From positions 1 to 64,000 of the forward strand of contig NZ_PYWL01000002.1 of the NCBI RefSeq assembly GCF_003049525.1: 64,000 bases of DNA. Direction: 5' to 3'. A program made the position numbers and the translations under genes. Shown piece by piece: positions 33,271 through 42,359 of this stretch (position 1 is the stretch's first letter; each line of letters begins with the position of its first letter). This DNA comes from Lysinibacillus fusiformis. Its GTDB lineage: Bacteria > Bacillota > Bacilli > Bacillales_A > Planococcaceae. The notes under the pieces were generated by a model. It had not been told where the DNA came from, searched no databases, and saw only the letters and a program-made list of their open reading frames with translations.

Positions 33271-33280
33271 TGACCGGTCA
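33271..33280. promoter_or_regulatory. Probable TetR operator
   Basis: A perfect 10-base palindrome TGACCGGTCA between divergent genes. On the minus strand it overlaps TTGACC, which with TACTGT 17 bases away forms a promoter for the oxidoreductase. It also lies ten or so bases upstream of the tetR -35. Confidence 0.65.
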
Positions 33281-33288
33281 ATATAAAA

Positions 33289-33317
33289 TTGGAAATGGCA
33301 CTCTGTTCATGTATAAT
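33289..33317 (+). promoter_or_regulatory. Promoter of the tetR gene
   Basis: TTGGAA (33289-33294), a 17-base spacer and TATAAT (33312-33317), just downstream of the palindrome. Confidence 0.7.
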
Positions 33318-33345
33318 GACTTGTATCAAGTCATTGGAGGCTTTT

Positions 33346-33936
33346 ATGAAAAAGAAAGAGGAAGAACGAAAGAAACAAATAATGAAAGCAGCCTTTGAGG
33401 CTGTTTCAAATTTAGGCTATGATAATGTTACATTACAAGATATTGCCGATCATGCAGATGTTTCGAAAGGTGTCGTTCACTATTACTTTACGAGCAAGCA
33501 AAACATATTATTAGAATTACTGGAATCCACAACAAACAAAATCTATAGTTTTGAAATAAAAGAAATTGCCAAATACGAGAAGGCAATAGAAAAACTTCAT
33601 GCCTATATAAATGCTGTTTTTGTATCCCCTCAGGACAATAAAAAATTTTACAGAGTGTATTTAGATTTTTTAGCCCAAGCGAATGGAAATGAAGCCTATA
33701 AAAAAATAAACTTAAAATTTTATGAGAATTGTTGGGGAATTGGACAAGAAATTATTGAGTTAGGACAGCATGAAGGTGTGTTTTGTGAAGATATGGATTC
33801 CTTAGCAAGTGCAAAAATGGTAAGGGCGATGATTGATGGTTCTTTGATACAATGGTTAACCGATGATTTAGAAGAACAACATCAATATTATAAAGAAACG
33901 TGTTTGAATAGTATTTTAAAATTATTAAAAACTTAG
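33346..33936 (+). CDS. TetR-family transcriptional regulator
   Basis: A 196-residue regulator. The helix-turn-helix is at residues 25-50 (VTLQDIADHADVSKGVVHYYFTSK) and the C-terminal ligand domain is all-helical (TetR_C BetI-like look). The start is ATG 33346, behind TTGGAGGC; a longer frame from 33289 overlaps its promoter. It is divergent from the quinone oxidoreductase and probably represses it and itself through the shared palindrome. The inducer is unknown. Confidence 0.9.
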   Translation: MKKKEEERKKQIMKAAFEAVSNLGYDNVTLQDIADHADVSKGVVHYYFTSKQNILLELLESTTNKIYSFEIKEIAKYEKAIEKLHAYINAVFVSPQDNKKFYRVYLDFLAQANGNEAYKKINLKFYENCWGIGQEIIELGQHEGVFCEDMDSLASAKMVRAMIDGSLIQWLTDDLEEQHQYYKETCLNSILKLLKT

Positions 33937-33943
33937 CAGTTTT

Positions 33944-33977
33944 AAGGCCCTACTAGCTACGTCGTAGGGCTTTTTTT
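33944..33977 (+). terminator. Terminator after the tetR gene
   Basis: GCCCTAC pairs with GTAGGGC, followed by seven Ts. Confidence 0.9.
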
Positions 33978-34365
33978 CTGTCCAAATAATCGACTAAAGC
34001 TATTTTAAATAAAATTTTTAGTAGAAAAAAAGAGTGCCTAACATAAACAAAATAGGATGTATTTTCAATATTATGACATTAAATAGTGTTGAAACCTTAA
34101 ATTACCTTGAAAATTTTCAAAAAAAACTATAAAAAAAGAATAGTTTCACTGTTCTGTTTTTGAAATTTCTGACAATAAATGATGTAAAATTGTAAAATAT
34201 TGTTTGTGTATTCATTACTTTGCTGTTTATGCATTCATTTATGCATGATGAAATCTATGTTTTTAATAATCCAAACTGTATAAAAATTAAAAATAATGTC
34301 GAGTTGAGTCAATTTTTCATTTTCTTTATACTGTGAAAGTAATTATTGGAGAGGAGAAAATTATT
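33978..34365 (+). promoter_or_regulatory. Leader and promoter region of the arginase gene
   Basis: About 390 AT-rich bases. A sigma-A-type promoter is present: TTGAGT (34304-34309), 17 bases, TATACT (34327-34332). Farther upstream the 9-mer TTTATGCAT occurs twice, 12 bases apart (34226-34234 and 34238-34246), a candidate operator upstream of the promoter. No -12/-24 sigma-L sequence was seen, unlike the Bacillus roc genes. Confidence 0.55.
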
Positions 34366-35271
34366 ATGCGTAAAGAAGTGACAATTATTGGGGTGCCAAT
34401 GGATTTGGGTCAAACGAGAAGAGGAGTCGACATGGGGCCGAGTGCAATTCGATATGCTGGTCTAACAGATCGACTTGAGGGTCTTGGATATTCCATTCAG
34501 GACGAAGGGGATCTGACTATCGAACTCGTTCATAAAGATGTAGAAATAGAGGCAACAACTAACTTAAAAAATTTAAAAACTGTAGCTGATGCTAATGACA
34601 AGCTTGGTCAAAAAGTAGATCAAGTTATTTCCTCAAAACGCTTTCCTTTAGTTTTAGGTGGAGATCATAGTATTGCCATTGGTACATTAGCAGGTGTTTC
34701 CAAACATTATGAGAATCTAGGCGTTATTTGGTATGATGCCCATGGTGATTTAAATACAGGTGAAACATCACCTTCAGGTAATATTCATGGAATGTCTTTG
34801 GCAGTAAGCTTAGGACTTGGTCATCCGGCACTTACGAATATTGGTGGCTATGCGCCAAAAGTGAAGCCTGAAAATGTTGTTATTATTGGGGCACGTGATT
34901 TAGATCCAGGTGAGAAACAACTAATTAAGGAAATTGGCATTAAGGTGTATACGATGCATGAAATCGATCGTTTGGGCATGACGACAGTAATGTCTGAAAC
35001 GATTGAATATTTAAAGGAACGCACTGACGGTGTCCATTTATCTTTAGATTTAGATGGCCTTGATCCTAATGATGCTCCAGGTGTAGGAACTCCAGTGGCA
35101 GGTGGTATTAGCTACCGAGAAAGTCATCTTGCTATGGAAATGCTATCAGAAGCAAATATTATTACTTCTGCAGAGTTTGTAGAGACAAACCCAGTTTTAG
35201 ATCAATATAATAAAACAGCTATCGCTGCCGTAGCTTTAATCAGCTCACTCTTTGGCGATACATTACTTTAA
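34366..35271 (+). CDS. rocF: Arginase
   Basis: A 301-residue ureohydrolase that splits arginine into ornithine and urea. The dimanganese-binding motifs are complete: GGDHSIAIG, WYDAHGDLNT and SLDLDGLDP, with GISYRESH after them and a C-terminal EFVETNPVLD. The start is ATG 34366 (MRKEVTIIGVPMDLG), eight bases after GAGAGGAG; an in-frame GTG at 34333 falls on the promoter. An amino-acid permease follows 280 bases later, so the two probably serve arginine use. No ornithine aminotransferase gene is adjacent. Confidence 0.95.
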   Translation: MRKEVTIIGVPMDLGQTRRGVDMGPSAIRYAGLTDRLEGLGYSIQDEGDLTIELVHKDVEIEATTNLKNLKTVADANDKLGQKVDQVISSKRFPLVLGGDHSIAIGTLAGVSKHYENLGVIWYDAHGDLNTGETSPSGNIHGMSLAVSLGLGHPALTNIGGYAPKVKPENVVIIGARDLDPGEKQLIKEIGIKVYTMHEIDRLGMTTVMSETIEYLKERTDGVHLSLDLDGLDPNDAPGVGTPVAGGISYRESHLAMEMLSEANIITSAEFVETNPVLDQYNKTAIAAVALISSLFGDTLL

Positions 35272-35549
35272 GCAAACGATTGGGAAGATGAATGAACCTA
35301 TAAGGAAGAACTTTTTTAATAAAATTAGGTCGGCACAACCGAATATTAGAAAATTGCTCTCCCTCATTATAGTTTACAATAGAACGAATTAATGCTCTAG
35401 ACTAAACGGGAACTTTTATTTGTCAGAAAATTGACTGTTCACAAAATAGATTAAATTTTATAAATCAAATCTATTGATATTTCTACTAGTTATCTTTTTG
35501 TACTTACAAAAGTAAGTGCTTACAAGGTAATAGCATAAGGGGTTTTTTT

Positions 35550-36977
35550 ATGGCATCAGAACAATATGAATTAAAAAGAAGTATGAAAGCTAGACACTTG
35601 TTTATGATCTCACTTGGGGGTTGTATAGGAACGGGGTTTTTCCTTGGATCAGGCTTTACCATTAATCAAGCCGGACCAACTGGCGCCATTCTTTCTTATT
35701 TAGTAGGCGGATTAGTGATGTATCTAACGATGCTTTGTTTAGGTGAATTATCAGTGGCTATGCCAGTATCTGGTTCATTTCAAACATACACGACGAAATT
35801 TATAGGTCCTGCTACTGGTTTTGCTGTTGGCTGGCTTTATTGGCTAGGTTGGGCAGTAACGGTTGCCCTTGAATTTTTAGGCGCTGGACAACTTATGCAA
35901 AGATGGTTTCCTGAATCACCAGTATGGATGTGGTGTTTAATATTCGGGGCACTGCTCTTTTTGTTAAATGGTTTATCAGCAAAGGCATTTGGTGAAGCAG
36001 AGTTTGTCTTTTCTAGCATTAAAATTTTGGCCATCATTATGTTCCTAGGAGTTGGGGGAGCAGCTATGTTTGGCTTGATCGATATGAAGGATGGAACGGA
36101 GGCCCCATTCCTTACTCATTTTTATGAGGGTGGACTATTTCCAAATGGTGTAACAGCATTGCTTATAACGATGATCACTGTGAATTTTTCATTCCAAGGA
36201 ACAGAGTTAATTGGTATTGCTGCAGGGGAAAGTGAAAATCCGGAAAAAACGATTCCTAAATCTATTAAACAAACCGTATGGCGTACACTTTTCTTCTTTG
36301 TTCTATCCGTGGTTGTGCTTGCAGGTATGATTCCTATGGATAAAGCGGGAGTTGTTGAAAGCCCATTTGTAGTTGTATTGGATAGTATAGGTATACCTTA
36401 TGCGGCTGACATCATGAACTTCGTTATTTTAACAGCGTTATTATCGGTTGCTAACTCTGGTCTATATGCAGCAACGCGTATGTTATTCTCTCTTTCCGTT
36501 GAAAAAATGGCTAGCCCACTTTTAGGGAAGGTTAATAAGAGAGGGATTCCTATGAACGCATTATTAATAACACTTGCTGTAGCCGGATTATCACTTCTGT
36601 CTAGTGTTTTCGCTGCAAAAACAGTTTTTGTTTGGCTTTTATCGCTAGCAGGTTTAGGCGCTCAAATAGGCTGGATTGCAATTACAGCATCACAAATCGC
36701 CTTTAGACGATCTTATGTGCGACAAGGGGGAAAAGTGGAGGATTTAAAATTCAAAGCTCCACTTTATCCAATCATTCCAATTATCGGTTTAGTCGCAAAC
36801 TGTATTGTTATGGCGAGCTTGGCATTTGATCCATCGCAACGATTAGCACTTTATTGTGGTGGAGCATTCTTTATTGGCTGTTACATCGTTTATTACTTAA
36901 AAGTGAAGAAGACTAAGGCGATAAAAATAAGCCAACAAGAAGTACAGTTAAAATTAGATCAAAAAATGTATCTTTAA
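35550..36977 (+). CDS. Amino-acid permease (APC superfamily, RocE/LysP-like)
   Basis: A 475-residue permease with 12 membrane helices. The first helix has the APC substrate motif SLGGCIGTGFFLGSG, and the N-terminal RSMKARHLFMI is typical of the amino-acid transporter group that includes RocE and LysP. Its position after arginase makes arginine or ornithine the likely substrate, but S-methylmethionine-type relatives look similar. The start ATG 35550 has AAGGGG upstream. A small palindrome CTTAC-N4-GTAAG at 35503-35516 lies just before the gene and may be an operator. Confidence 0.88.
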   Translation: MASEQYELKRSMKARHLFMISLGGCIGTGFFLGSGFTINQAGPTGAILSYLVGGLVMYLTMLCLGELSVAMPVSGSFQTYTTKFIGPATGFAVGWLYWLGWAVTVALEFLGAGQLMQRWFPESPVWMWCLIFGALLFLLNGLSAKAFGEAEFVFSSIKILAIIMFLGVGGAAMFGLIDMKDGTEAPFLTHFYEGGLFPNGVTALLITMITVNFSFQGTELIGIAAGESENPEKTIPKSIKQTVWRTLFFFVLSVVVLAGMIPMDKAGVVESPFVVVLDSIGIPYAADIMNFVILTALLSVANSGLYAATRMLFSLSVEKMASPLLGKVNKRGIPMNALLITLAVAGLSLLSSVFAAKTVFVWLLSLAGLGAQIGWIAITASQIAFRRSYVRQGGKVEDLKFKAPLYPIIPIIGLVANCIVMASLAFDPSQRLALYCGGAFFIGCYIVYYLKVKKTKAIKISQQEVQLKLDQKMYL

Positions 36978-36984
36978 GTATGGG

Positions 36985-37021
36985 GAGTAGCTGCTAAGAC
37001 GGCTACTCTTTTCTATTTTTC
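36985..37021 (+). terminator. Terminator after the permease gene
   Basis: GAGTAGC pairs with GCTACTC, followed by a T-rich tract. Confidence 0.8.
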
Positions 37022-37217
37022 CTCCTCAATCCCACAAATTTAGAAAAATGAAGGACGTATCTCATAAAAAAATGTTCCAATAAAAAGTGAAATATTTTAT
37101 CGTTATTCGATAAAAAAATATTGAAATTAGATAATTTATCGTATATTCTTCATACAAGAAGAATTTAGTTTTGCACGCTAAGTTCCTCATACTTTGTATC
37201 ATTACTGAGGTGAATGT

Positions 37218-37991
37218 ATGATGAAGAATTTTTTGAAAGACTTAGGCTACTTTACGTACCATCAATCATTATCTTGTATTTTTCCTGTCGTAATATTTAT
37301 TACTCTCGCGCTCTCAAAAGTAATTCATATACCAGGCGTTGCAAGATACGATTTCATTTTAATAATCTGTCTTGTGACACAATACTTGATGTATAAATTT
37401 GGTCTAGAAACGAAAGATGAAATAAAAGTGATTTGTCTGTTTCATATTATTGGGCTTGTTCTTGAACTATATAAAGTGAATGTTAATTCTTGGTCTTATC
37501 CAGAAGAGGCTTGGTCAAAAATTGGAGGTGTGCCATTATATAGTGGCTTTATGTATGCAAGTGTAGCCAGCTATATTTGCCAGGCGTGGCGCAGGTTTGA
37601 TTTAAAGATTGTCAATTGGCCAAAGAGTTATATTGCTATTCCACTAGGTGCCATGATTTACTTGAATTTTTTCACACACCATTTTATTTACGATTTAAGA
37701 TGGCTGTTAATGGTGTTACTTTTCATTGTGTTTTACCGTACAGTTGTCAAATTTACCGTACGCAAAAACATCTATCAAATGCCGATTGTCGTATCTTTCT
37801 TTTTAATAGGGTTTTTCATTTGGATTGCTGAAAATATTGCTACATTTTTTGGTGCATGGTCATACCCTAATCAAGAAGTAGCCTGGACGATTGTTCATTT
37901 TGGGAAAATCAGTTCTTGGTTTTTACTTGTCGTTATTAGCATTATGATTGTGGCACAGCTAAAGTTATTTTATCGAGATTCGGGTGAGTGA
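37218..37991 (+). CDS. DUF817 / YoaT-family membrane protein
   Basis: A 257-residue integral membrane protein with about eight hydrophobic segments. Family features are WSYPEEAWSKIGGVPLYSGFMYASVASY in the middle and FGAWSYPNQEVAW with FGKISSW near the end. This matches the DUF817 family, known from Bacillus YoaT, of unknown function. The start may be ATG 37218 or 37221, both behind GAGGTG. It appears to be a single-gene unit with no obvious functional neighbours. Confidence 0.82.
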   Translation: MMKNFLKDLGYFTYHQSLSCIFPVVIFITLALSKVIHIPGVARYDFILIICLVTQYLMYKFGLETKDEIKVICLFHIIGLVLELYKVNVNSWSYPEEAWSKIGGVPLYSGFMYASVASYICQAWRRFDLKIVNWPKSYIAIPLGAMIYLNFFTHHFIYDLRWLLMVLLFIVFYRTVVKFTVRKNIYQMPIVVSFFLIGFFIWIAENIATFFGAWSYPNQEVAWTIVHFGKISSWFLLVVISIMIVAQLKLFYRDSGE

Positions 37992-38121
37992 ATGAGGAAT
38001 TAGAGTCTCTTTACATTAAATAGTTTGAAGTTGTACCCACAGGTTTTCATCAAACTGTCCCTTTCGTAGGCGCCCTTCCTGCTGTAGACTCCTCTGTAGA
38101 AGAGAAATAGGGGGTTAAAAA

Positions 38122-38709
38122 ATGAAAACGGACATTCGAGTGCATCTAAGAGCCTGTAAAGATGACAACCAAATAAAACAATTTTTAGAGGTCGCACAAA
38201 CTGCTTTTCTTGGTTTAGTGGATGAACAAATGCCATATGTTATTCCATTTAATTATGTCTTTAAAGATGAATATTTTTATTTTCATGGAGCGAATGAGGG
38301 GAGAAAAATAAATATTATCGAGACCAATCCACATGCATGTATCACAGTATGCGAAACTTTTGGAACAATGGTAGACCCCATTCCTGCTGAAACGGATACA
38401 GCATATATGAGTGTGGTTGCGCATGGTCAAGTGGAAATAGTAACAGATTTAAATGAAGCAACTGCTGCGATGCAGGCAATGCTTGATAAATATGTACCAA
38501 ACTATTACCATAATCAATTATCGAAAAAACATATCGAAAAGTATCAATCTTCTTTAGGGAGTAAAACACTTGTCTTGAAAGTGAAACCTATTACGATAAC
38601 AGCAAAAGAAAATAAATTAAATGAACAAATGAAATTTTATCCAGGGAGAATAGTAAAACAAGATATGTCCCAAAAATCTGCTCCTACTGCCATCCATTCT
38701 TCAAATTAA
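38122..38709 (+). CDS. Pyridoxamine 5'-phosphate oxidase-like flavin protein (Nim type)
   Basis: A 195-residue split-barrel protein of the nitroimidazole-resistance-like group. Typical features are FLGLVDEQMPYVIPFNYVFKDEYFYFHGA at residues 33-60 (flavin-facing strands), then NPHACITVCE and YMSVVAHGQVEIV. Such proteins bind FMN or F420-like cofactors and reduce small molecules. The start ATG 38122 follows AGGGGGTT. It has its own terminator and is not clearly linked to its neighbours. The C-terminal 35 residues are longer than in small family members. Confidence 0.85.
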   Translation: MKTDIRVHLRACKDDNQIKQFLEVAQTAFLGLVDEQMPYVIPFNYVFKDEYFYFHGANEGRKINIIETNPHACITVCETFGTMVDPIPAETDTAYMSVVAHGQVEIVTDLNEATAAMQAMLDKYVPNYYHNQLSKKHIEKYQSSLGSKTLVLKVKPITITAKENKLNEQMKFYPGRIVKQDMSQKSAPTAIHSSN

Positions 38710-38760
38710 TGCGCTATAAAACAATTAGCTTTACAGAATGGCTTTCCTTTATTTCGTTAT

Positions 38761-38797
38761 AAAGATTTGGAAATATGTTATTTCCGAATCTTTTTTT
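38761..38797 (+). terminator. Terminator before the two-component genes
   Basis: AAAGATTTGGAAATA pairs with TATTTCCGAATCTTT around TGT, followed by a T-run. Confidence 0.9.
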
Positions 38798-38908
38798 AGT
38801 TGGTTTCGAAAATAAACTACTCTTATTTATAGATATAGCAATAAGGAAGTGCTATAATGCGTGTGAAAAAACGTGGGAAATTCGAGGATAGAAGGAGGAG
38901 CAGTTTGT

Positions 38909-39595
38909 TTGAATATTTTAGTAGTTGACGATGAAAAAGAAATTGCAGATTTAATAGAGCTTTATTTAAAAAATGAAAATTATAATGTATTTAAATATTA
39001 TACAGCTCAGGAAGCATTGGCTTGTATGGAGCGTGAAGGTTTAGATTTAGCTATTTTAGATATTATGATGCCACATATTGATGGCTTTACCGTTTTACAA
39101 AAAATACGTGAAACCTATAATTTCCCTGTCATAATGCTGACGGCTAAGGAAGAGGAAATTGATAAAATAAATGGCTTTTCTTTAGGAGCAGATGATTATA
39201 TTACAAAGCCTTTTCGACCATTAGAGTTGGTCGCTCGCGTTAAGGCACAGTTACGAAGATTTACGTTATACAACCAAAGCTCGAAGCCACATGAGGATAC
39301 GATTGATTTTGCAGGTTTAATGATGAACAAGAATACGAGACAAGTCTTGTTAAATGAAAGACAATTATCCCTTACACCTACAGAGTTTTCTATATTATGG
39401 TATTTAAGCTCGAATAGAGGAAAGGTTATTAGCTCAGAAGAGTTGTTTCAGGAAATATGGGGAGAAAAATATTTCAATAGCAATAATACAGTTATGGTTC
39501 ATATTCGGCATTTGCGCGAGAAAATGAAAGATTCTGTAGAGAACCCTAAATTTATTAAAACGGTTTGGGGAGTGGGGTATACAATTGAAAAATGA
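38909..39595 (+). CDS. OmpR-family response regulator (VanR-like)
   Basis: A 228-residue response regulator. The receiver domain has the acidic pair in VVDDEKE, the phospho-acceptor aspartate in LAILDIMMPHIDG, the Thr in MLTAKEEE and the Lys in YITKPFRP. The C-terminal winged helix (TPTEFSILWYLSSNRG, VHIRHLREKM) binds DNA. Start TTG 38909 lies seven bases after GGAGGAG. It overlaps the histidine kinase by 11 bases. The closest general resemblance is VanR of glycopeptide-resistance systems, which fits the DD-carboxypeptidase gene behind it. A 10-base tandem repeat at 40708-40725 may be its binding site. Confidence 0.9.
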   Translation: MNILVVDDEKEIADLIELYLKNENYNVFKYYTAQEALACMEREGLDLAILDIMMPHIDGFTVLQKIRETYNFPVIMLTAKEEEIDKINGFSLGADDYITKPFRPLELVARVKAQLRRFTLYNQSSKPHEDTIDFAGLMMNKNTRQVLLNERQLSLTPTEFSILWYLSSNRGKVISSEELFQEIWGEKYFNSNNTVMVHIRHLREKMKDSVENPKFIKTVWGVGYTIEK

Positions 39596-40712
39596 GTTTG
39601 GAAGACTGAAGAGGAAAATGGTTTTACAAATTATTTTTATTCTTGCTGTGGCCATTATATTCGGTTTGATTATCAACTTCGCCCTCATCGATGGTGTTTT
39701 GCAAGCGCCTTTCGCTAATGCTTTTATGTCCTTCTGTGAAAATATTTTACAATTAGATTATTATGCAGCCCGACAAGCTTATTTTGTATTATTCCAACAA
39801 AATAAACCCCTTTTGCTAACGATAGGATTTATTTTATTACTGCTCGTTATTTTTTATATGGCCTTATCTCGTTTTACTCGTTATTTTCATCAAATTAGTT
39901 CAAGTATCTCCATGCTTTCTGACGAGTCAGAACAGGAAATCCACCTACCTCCTGAGCTAGATTTTTTGGAGAAAAAATTAAATGATGTAAAAAATAAATT
40001 AGAAAAACGGGCAAGAGATGCGCAAGAAGCAGAGCAACGGAAGAATGACCTTGTTGTTTATTTGGCACATGATATTAAAACCCCTTTGACTTCGATTATT
40101 GGCTACTTAAGCCTTTTAGACGAGGCTAAGGACATGCCTGTGGAGCAAAAAGAAAAATATGTAACGATTACGCTAGAAAAATCTTATAGGCTTGAGCACT
40201 TAATCAATGAGTTTTTTGAAATCACTCGATTTAATTTACAATCCATTATTTTAGAAAAAGATTCAATTCCTCTAAACTATATGTTGATGCAAGTCGCCGA
40301 TGAATTTTACCCATTGTTAACACCTAGAGGTCAAAAGGCAATCGTCCATATCGATGGAGATATTACTATTTATGCAGATGGCAATAAATTAGCAAGAGTA
40401 TTTAATAATATTTTAAAAAATGCCATGGCCTATAGTGATCCTAATAGTACAATTGAAATTACTGCTAAAAAAGAAAATAATGAGATATTTATTTCGTTTT
40501 CAAATACAGGAAAGACGATCCCTCCTGAAAAACTAAAGATGATATTTGAAAAGTTCTATCGTTTAGATAATGCAAGGTCCACACAAACTGGTGGTGCGGG
40601 ACTAGGTTTAGCTATTTCAAATGAAATTGTACAAGCCCATGGCGGAACAATTACAGCTACTTCTAGTAACGAAAAAACGATCTTTACTGTCATGATTCCG
40701 GGTAATTCTTAA
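39585..40712 (+). CDS. Sensor histidine kinase (VanS-like)
   Basis: A 375-residue membrane kinase. Two N-terminal membrane helices (about 13-35 and 70-95) enclose a short extracellular loop of about 40 residues. The H-box is VVYLAHDIKTPLTSIIGYL, with the phosphorylated histidine near residue 162; the N-box (NILKNAMAYSD), F-box (IFEKFYRLDN) and G-box (GGAGLGLAI) follow. The start is TTG 39585, inside the end of the response regulator gene. VanS-type kinases sense cell-wall damage or glycopeptides; the signal here is unknown. The serine DD-carboxypeptidase gene downstream is the likely target. Confidence 0.9.
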   Translation: MKNEFGRLKRKMVLQIIFILAVAIIFGLIINFALIDGVLQAPFANAFMSFCENILQLDYYAARQAYFVLFQQNKPLLLTIGFILLLLVIFYMALSRFTRYFHQISSSISMLSDESEQEIHLPPELDFLEKKLNDVKNKLEKRARDAQEAEQRKNDLVVYLAHDIKTPLTSIIGYLSLLDEAKDMPVEQKEKYVTITLEKSYRLEHLINEFFEITRFNLQSIILEKDSIPLNYMLMQVADEFYPLLTPRGQKAIVHIDGDITIYADGNKLARVFNNILKNAMAYSDPNSTIEITAKKENNEIFISFSNTGKTIPPEKLKMIFEKFYRLDNARSTQTGGAGLGLAISNEIVQAHGGTITATSSNEKTIFTVMIPGNS

Positions 40713-40725
40713 GAAACCTTAAGAA
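40708..40725 (+). promoter_or_regulatory. Tandem 10-base repeat, candidate response-regulator site
   Basis: CTTAAGAAAC is followed directly by CTTAAGAATT, a head-to-tail repeat with one helical turn of period, as bound by OmpR-family dimers. The same stretch also reads as an AATTCTTAAG/CTTAAGAATT inverted repeat. It lies between the kinase stop and the carboxypeptidase start. Confidence 0.5.
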
Positions 40726-40803
40726 TTCACTAATAGTTAATTAAAATAAAGCTCCTCTTTTTATGTTTGAATAAAGACATAATGAGAAGGAGTTGTTTTT
40801 TAT

Positions 40804-41718
40804 ATGTTCAAGAGAAAAGGTATTTTAACTATACTATTCATTTTCGTCATGATGTTTGTTTATTTTATATGGGCTAAAGAAACGCCTGTATCCTTACAAG
40901 TCAACACGCAATCGTTTGACATTCCAACAAAGAGTGGCGATATGATGAATGTTAATTTATATAGCCCGAATGCTATTTTGGTGAATTTGGATGAAAATAA
41001 AGTTCTGATAGATAAAAATAGCGAGGAAGTTATTTACCCTGCGTCATTAACAAAAATGATGACGGTTTTAGTGGCTATCGAGCAGATTCCTAATTTACAG
41101 GAAGAAATTGTTTTAGGGAATAATATATTTAATCATTTATACGAAGCGAACGCATCACTTGCTGGCTTTCTCCCAAATGAAAAGCTTACGCTAGAGGATT
41201 TATTATATGGTTCTATGCTGCCATCAGGCGCTGAGGCTTCCATCGGTTTAGCTGAATATATTGCTGGCTCGGAAAGAAAATTTGTAAATTTGATGAATGA
41301 AAAGGCCCAACAGTTAGGCATGGAAAATACTCATTTTATGAATACTACTGGATTGCATCATACAGAGCATTATACGACTGTCAAAGATATGTCTTTACTT
41401 TTGCAATATGCATTAACAAATGATGAATTTCGTCAAGTGTATACAGCGGAAAGATATTCTATCAAACCTACAAATCGTCATCCAGAGGGGATAACCTTTA
41501 CAAATAAAATGTTTCAAAATATGACAACAAGAGCATTACCAGGCGGAGAAATTTTAGGTGGGAAAACAGGCTATACAGACGATGCGGGTTTATGTTTAGC
41601 AAGTTTAGCTACAATAAATGGACAAGAATACATCTTAGTAACAGTAGGGGCTGAAGGGAATTCTCGAACAGAACAATATAATATAACAGATGCATTTTCT
41701 GTGTATAGTCAATTATAA
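40804..41718 (+). CDS. D-alanyl-D-alanine carboxypeptidase, S11 serine type
   Basis: A 304-residue exported enzyme with an N-terminal membrane anchor (residues 6-25). The penicillin-binding motifs are SLTK (YPASLTKMMTV, nucleophile serine), SGA in place of the usual SxN (LPSGAEASIG), and KTG (GGKTGYTDDAG). It trims the terminal D-alanine of peptidoglycan stem peptides. It lacks the C-terminal beta domain of PBP5-type enzymes. It sits 90 bases behind VanRS-like genes, and low-level glycopeptide tolerance by removing D-Ala-D-Ala is one possible role. VanY in known van clusters is a zinc enzyme, so this is an analogue, not a homologue. The start ATG 40804 follows GAGAAGGAG. Confidence 0.88.
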   Translation: MFKRKGILTILFIFVMMFVYFIWAKETPVSLQVNTQSFDIPTKSGDMMNVNLYSPNAILVNLDENKVLIDKNSEEVIYPASLTKMMTVLVAIEQIPNLQEEIVLGNNIFNHLYEANASLAGFLPNEKLTLEDLLYGSMLPSGAEASIGLAEYIAGSERKFVNLMNEKAQQLGMENTHFMNTTGLHHTEHYTTVKDMSLLLQYALTNDEFRQVYTAERYSIKPTNRHPEGITFTNKMFQNMTTRALPGGEILGGKTGYTDDAGLCLASLATINGQEYILVTVGAEGNSRTEQYNITDAFSVYSQL

Positions 41719-41862
41719 ATTAGTTTCATGTAGCTTTAGAGATTCATCTGAAATCATGTAATATTGAATTGATAGAAAATTAATAATTATTTTATTTTTC
41801 ATCTTATAAAAAATGCTTTATAGTAAATGTATTCAAACATATTTGCATCGAAGGAGGATACA

Positions 41863-42258
41863 ATGGGGAGATTAGTTCATTTTGAAATTCATGTAAGTGA
41901 CATGGAGAGGGCAAAGAATTTCTATGGGAACGTATTTGGTTGGTCATTTCAAGATTGGAGTGACTACGCAGGAATGCCGTATTTTGGAGCGGTAACAGGT
42001 GTTGAGGATGAGCATGGCATTGATGGTGCTTTAATGCAACGTCAAGGTCCGCCTCCAGAGCCTAACCAAGCTATGAATGGATTCGCTTGTACGATGGGCG
42101 TAGAAAGTTATGATATAACGGAAGCAAAAATTCTAGAAAACGGTGGCCAAGTAGCTATGCCAAAGTATGCATTACCAGGTATGGCATGGCAAGGATACTA
42201 TAAGGATACGGAAGGCAATATATTTGGTATTCATCAGCCAGATAAAAATGCAAAGTAA
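41863..42258 (+). CDS. VOC-family (glyoxalase-like) protein
   Basis: A 131-residue protein made of two beta-alpha-beta-beta-beta units of the vicinal-oxygen-chelate fold. It begins MGRLVHFEIHVSDMERAKNF and ends with WQGYYKDTEGNIFGIHQPD. The metal ligands expected are the early histidine and the late glutamate/histidine. The start is ATG 41863 after GAAGGAGG; an upstream in-frame ATG is not needed. Members act as dioxygenases, glyoxalases or antibiotic-binding proteins; this one cannot be assigned. It has its own terminator. Confidence 0.85.
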   Translation: MGRLVHFEIHVSDMERAKNFYGNVFGWSFQDWSDYAGMPYFGAVTGVEDEHGIDGALMQRQGPPPEPNQAMNGFACTMGVESYDITEAKILENGGQVAMPKYALPGMAWQGYYKDTEGNIFGIHQPDKNAK

Positions 42259-42322
42259 GAATGAATAATGTAGCATTTGAAACCCACAATTAATCAAAAT
42301 TAACCATCTAAAATAACCTGGT

Positions 42323-42359
42323 AAGACTTATGTTCCTTTACGGACATAAGTCTTTTTTT
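42323..42359 (+). terminator. Terminator after the VOC gene
   Basis: AAGACTTATGTTCC pairs with GGACATAAGTCTT, followed by a seven-T run. Confidence 0.92.

Noticed and set aside
34201..34260. Arginine-repressor-like box before arginase
   Set aside because: ATTCAT-like words are present but no arrangement fits the TGAATnnnnATTCA consensus.
38041..38105. Possible degenerate copy of the GC-rich repeat before the Nim-like gene
   Set aside because: Only short, weak likeness (CCTTCCTGC..GACTCC); not enough to call.
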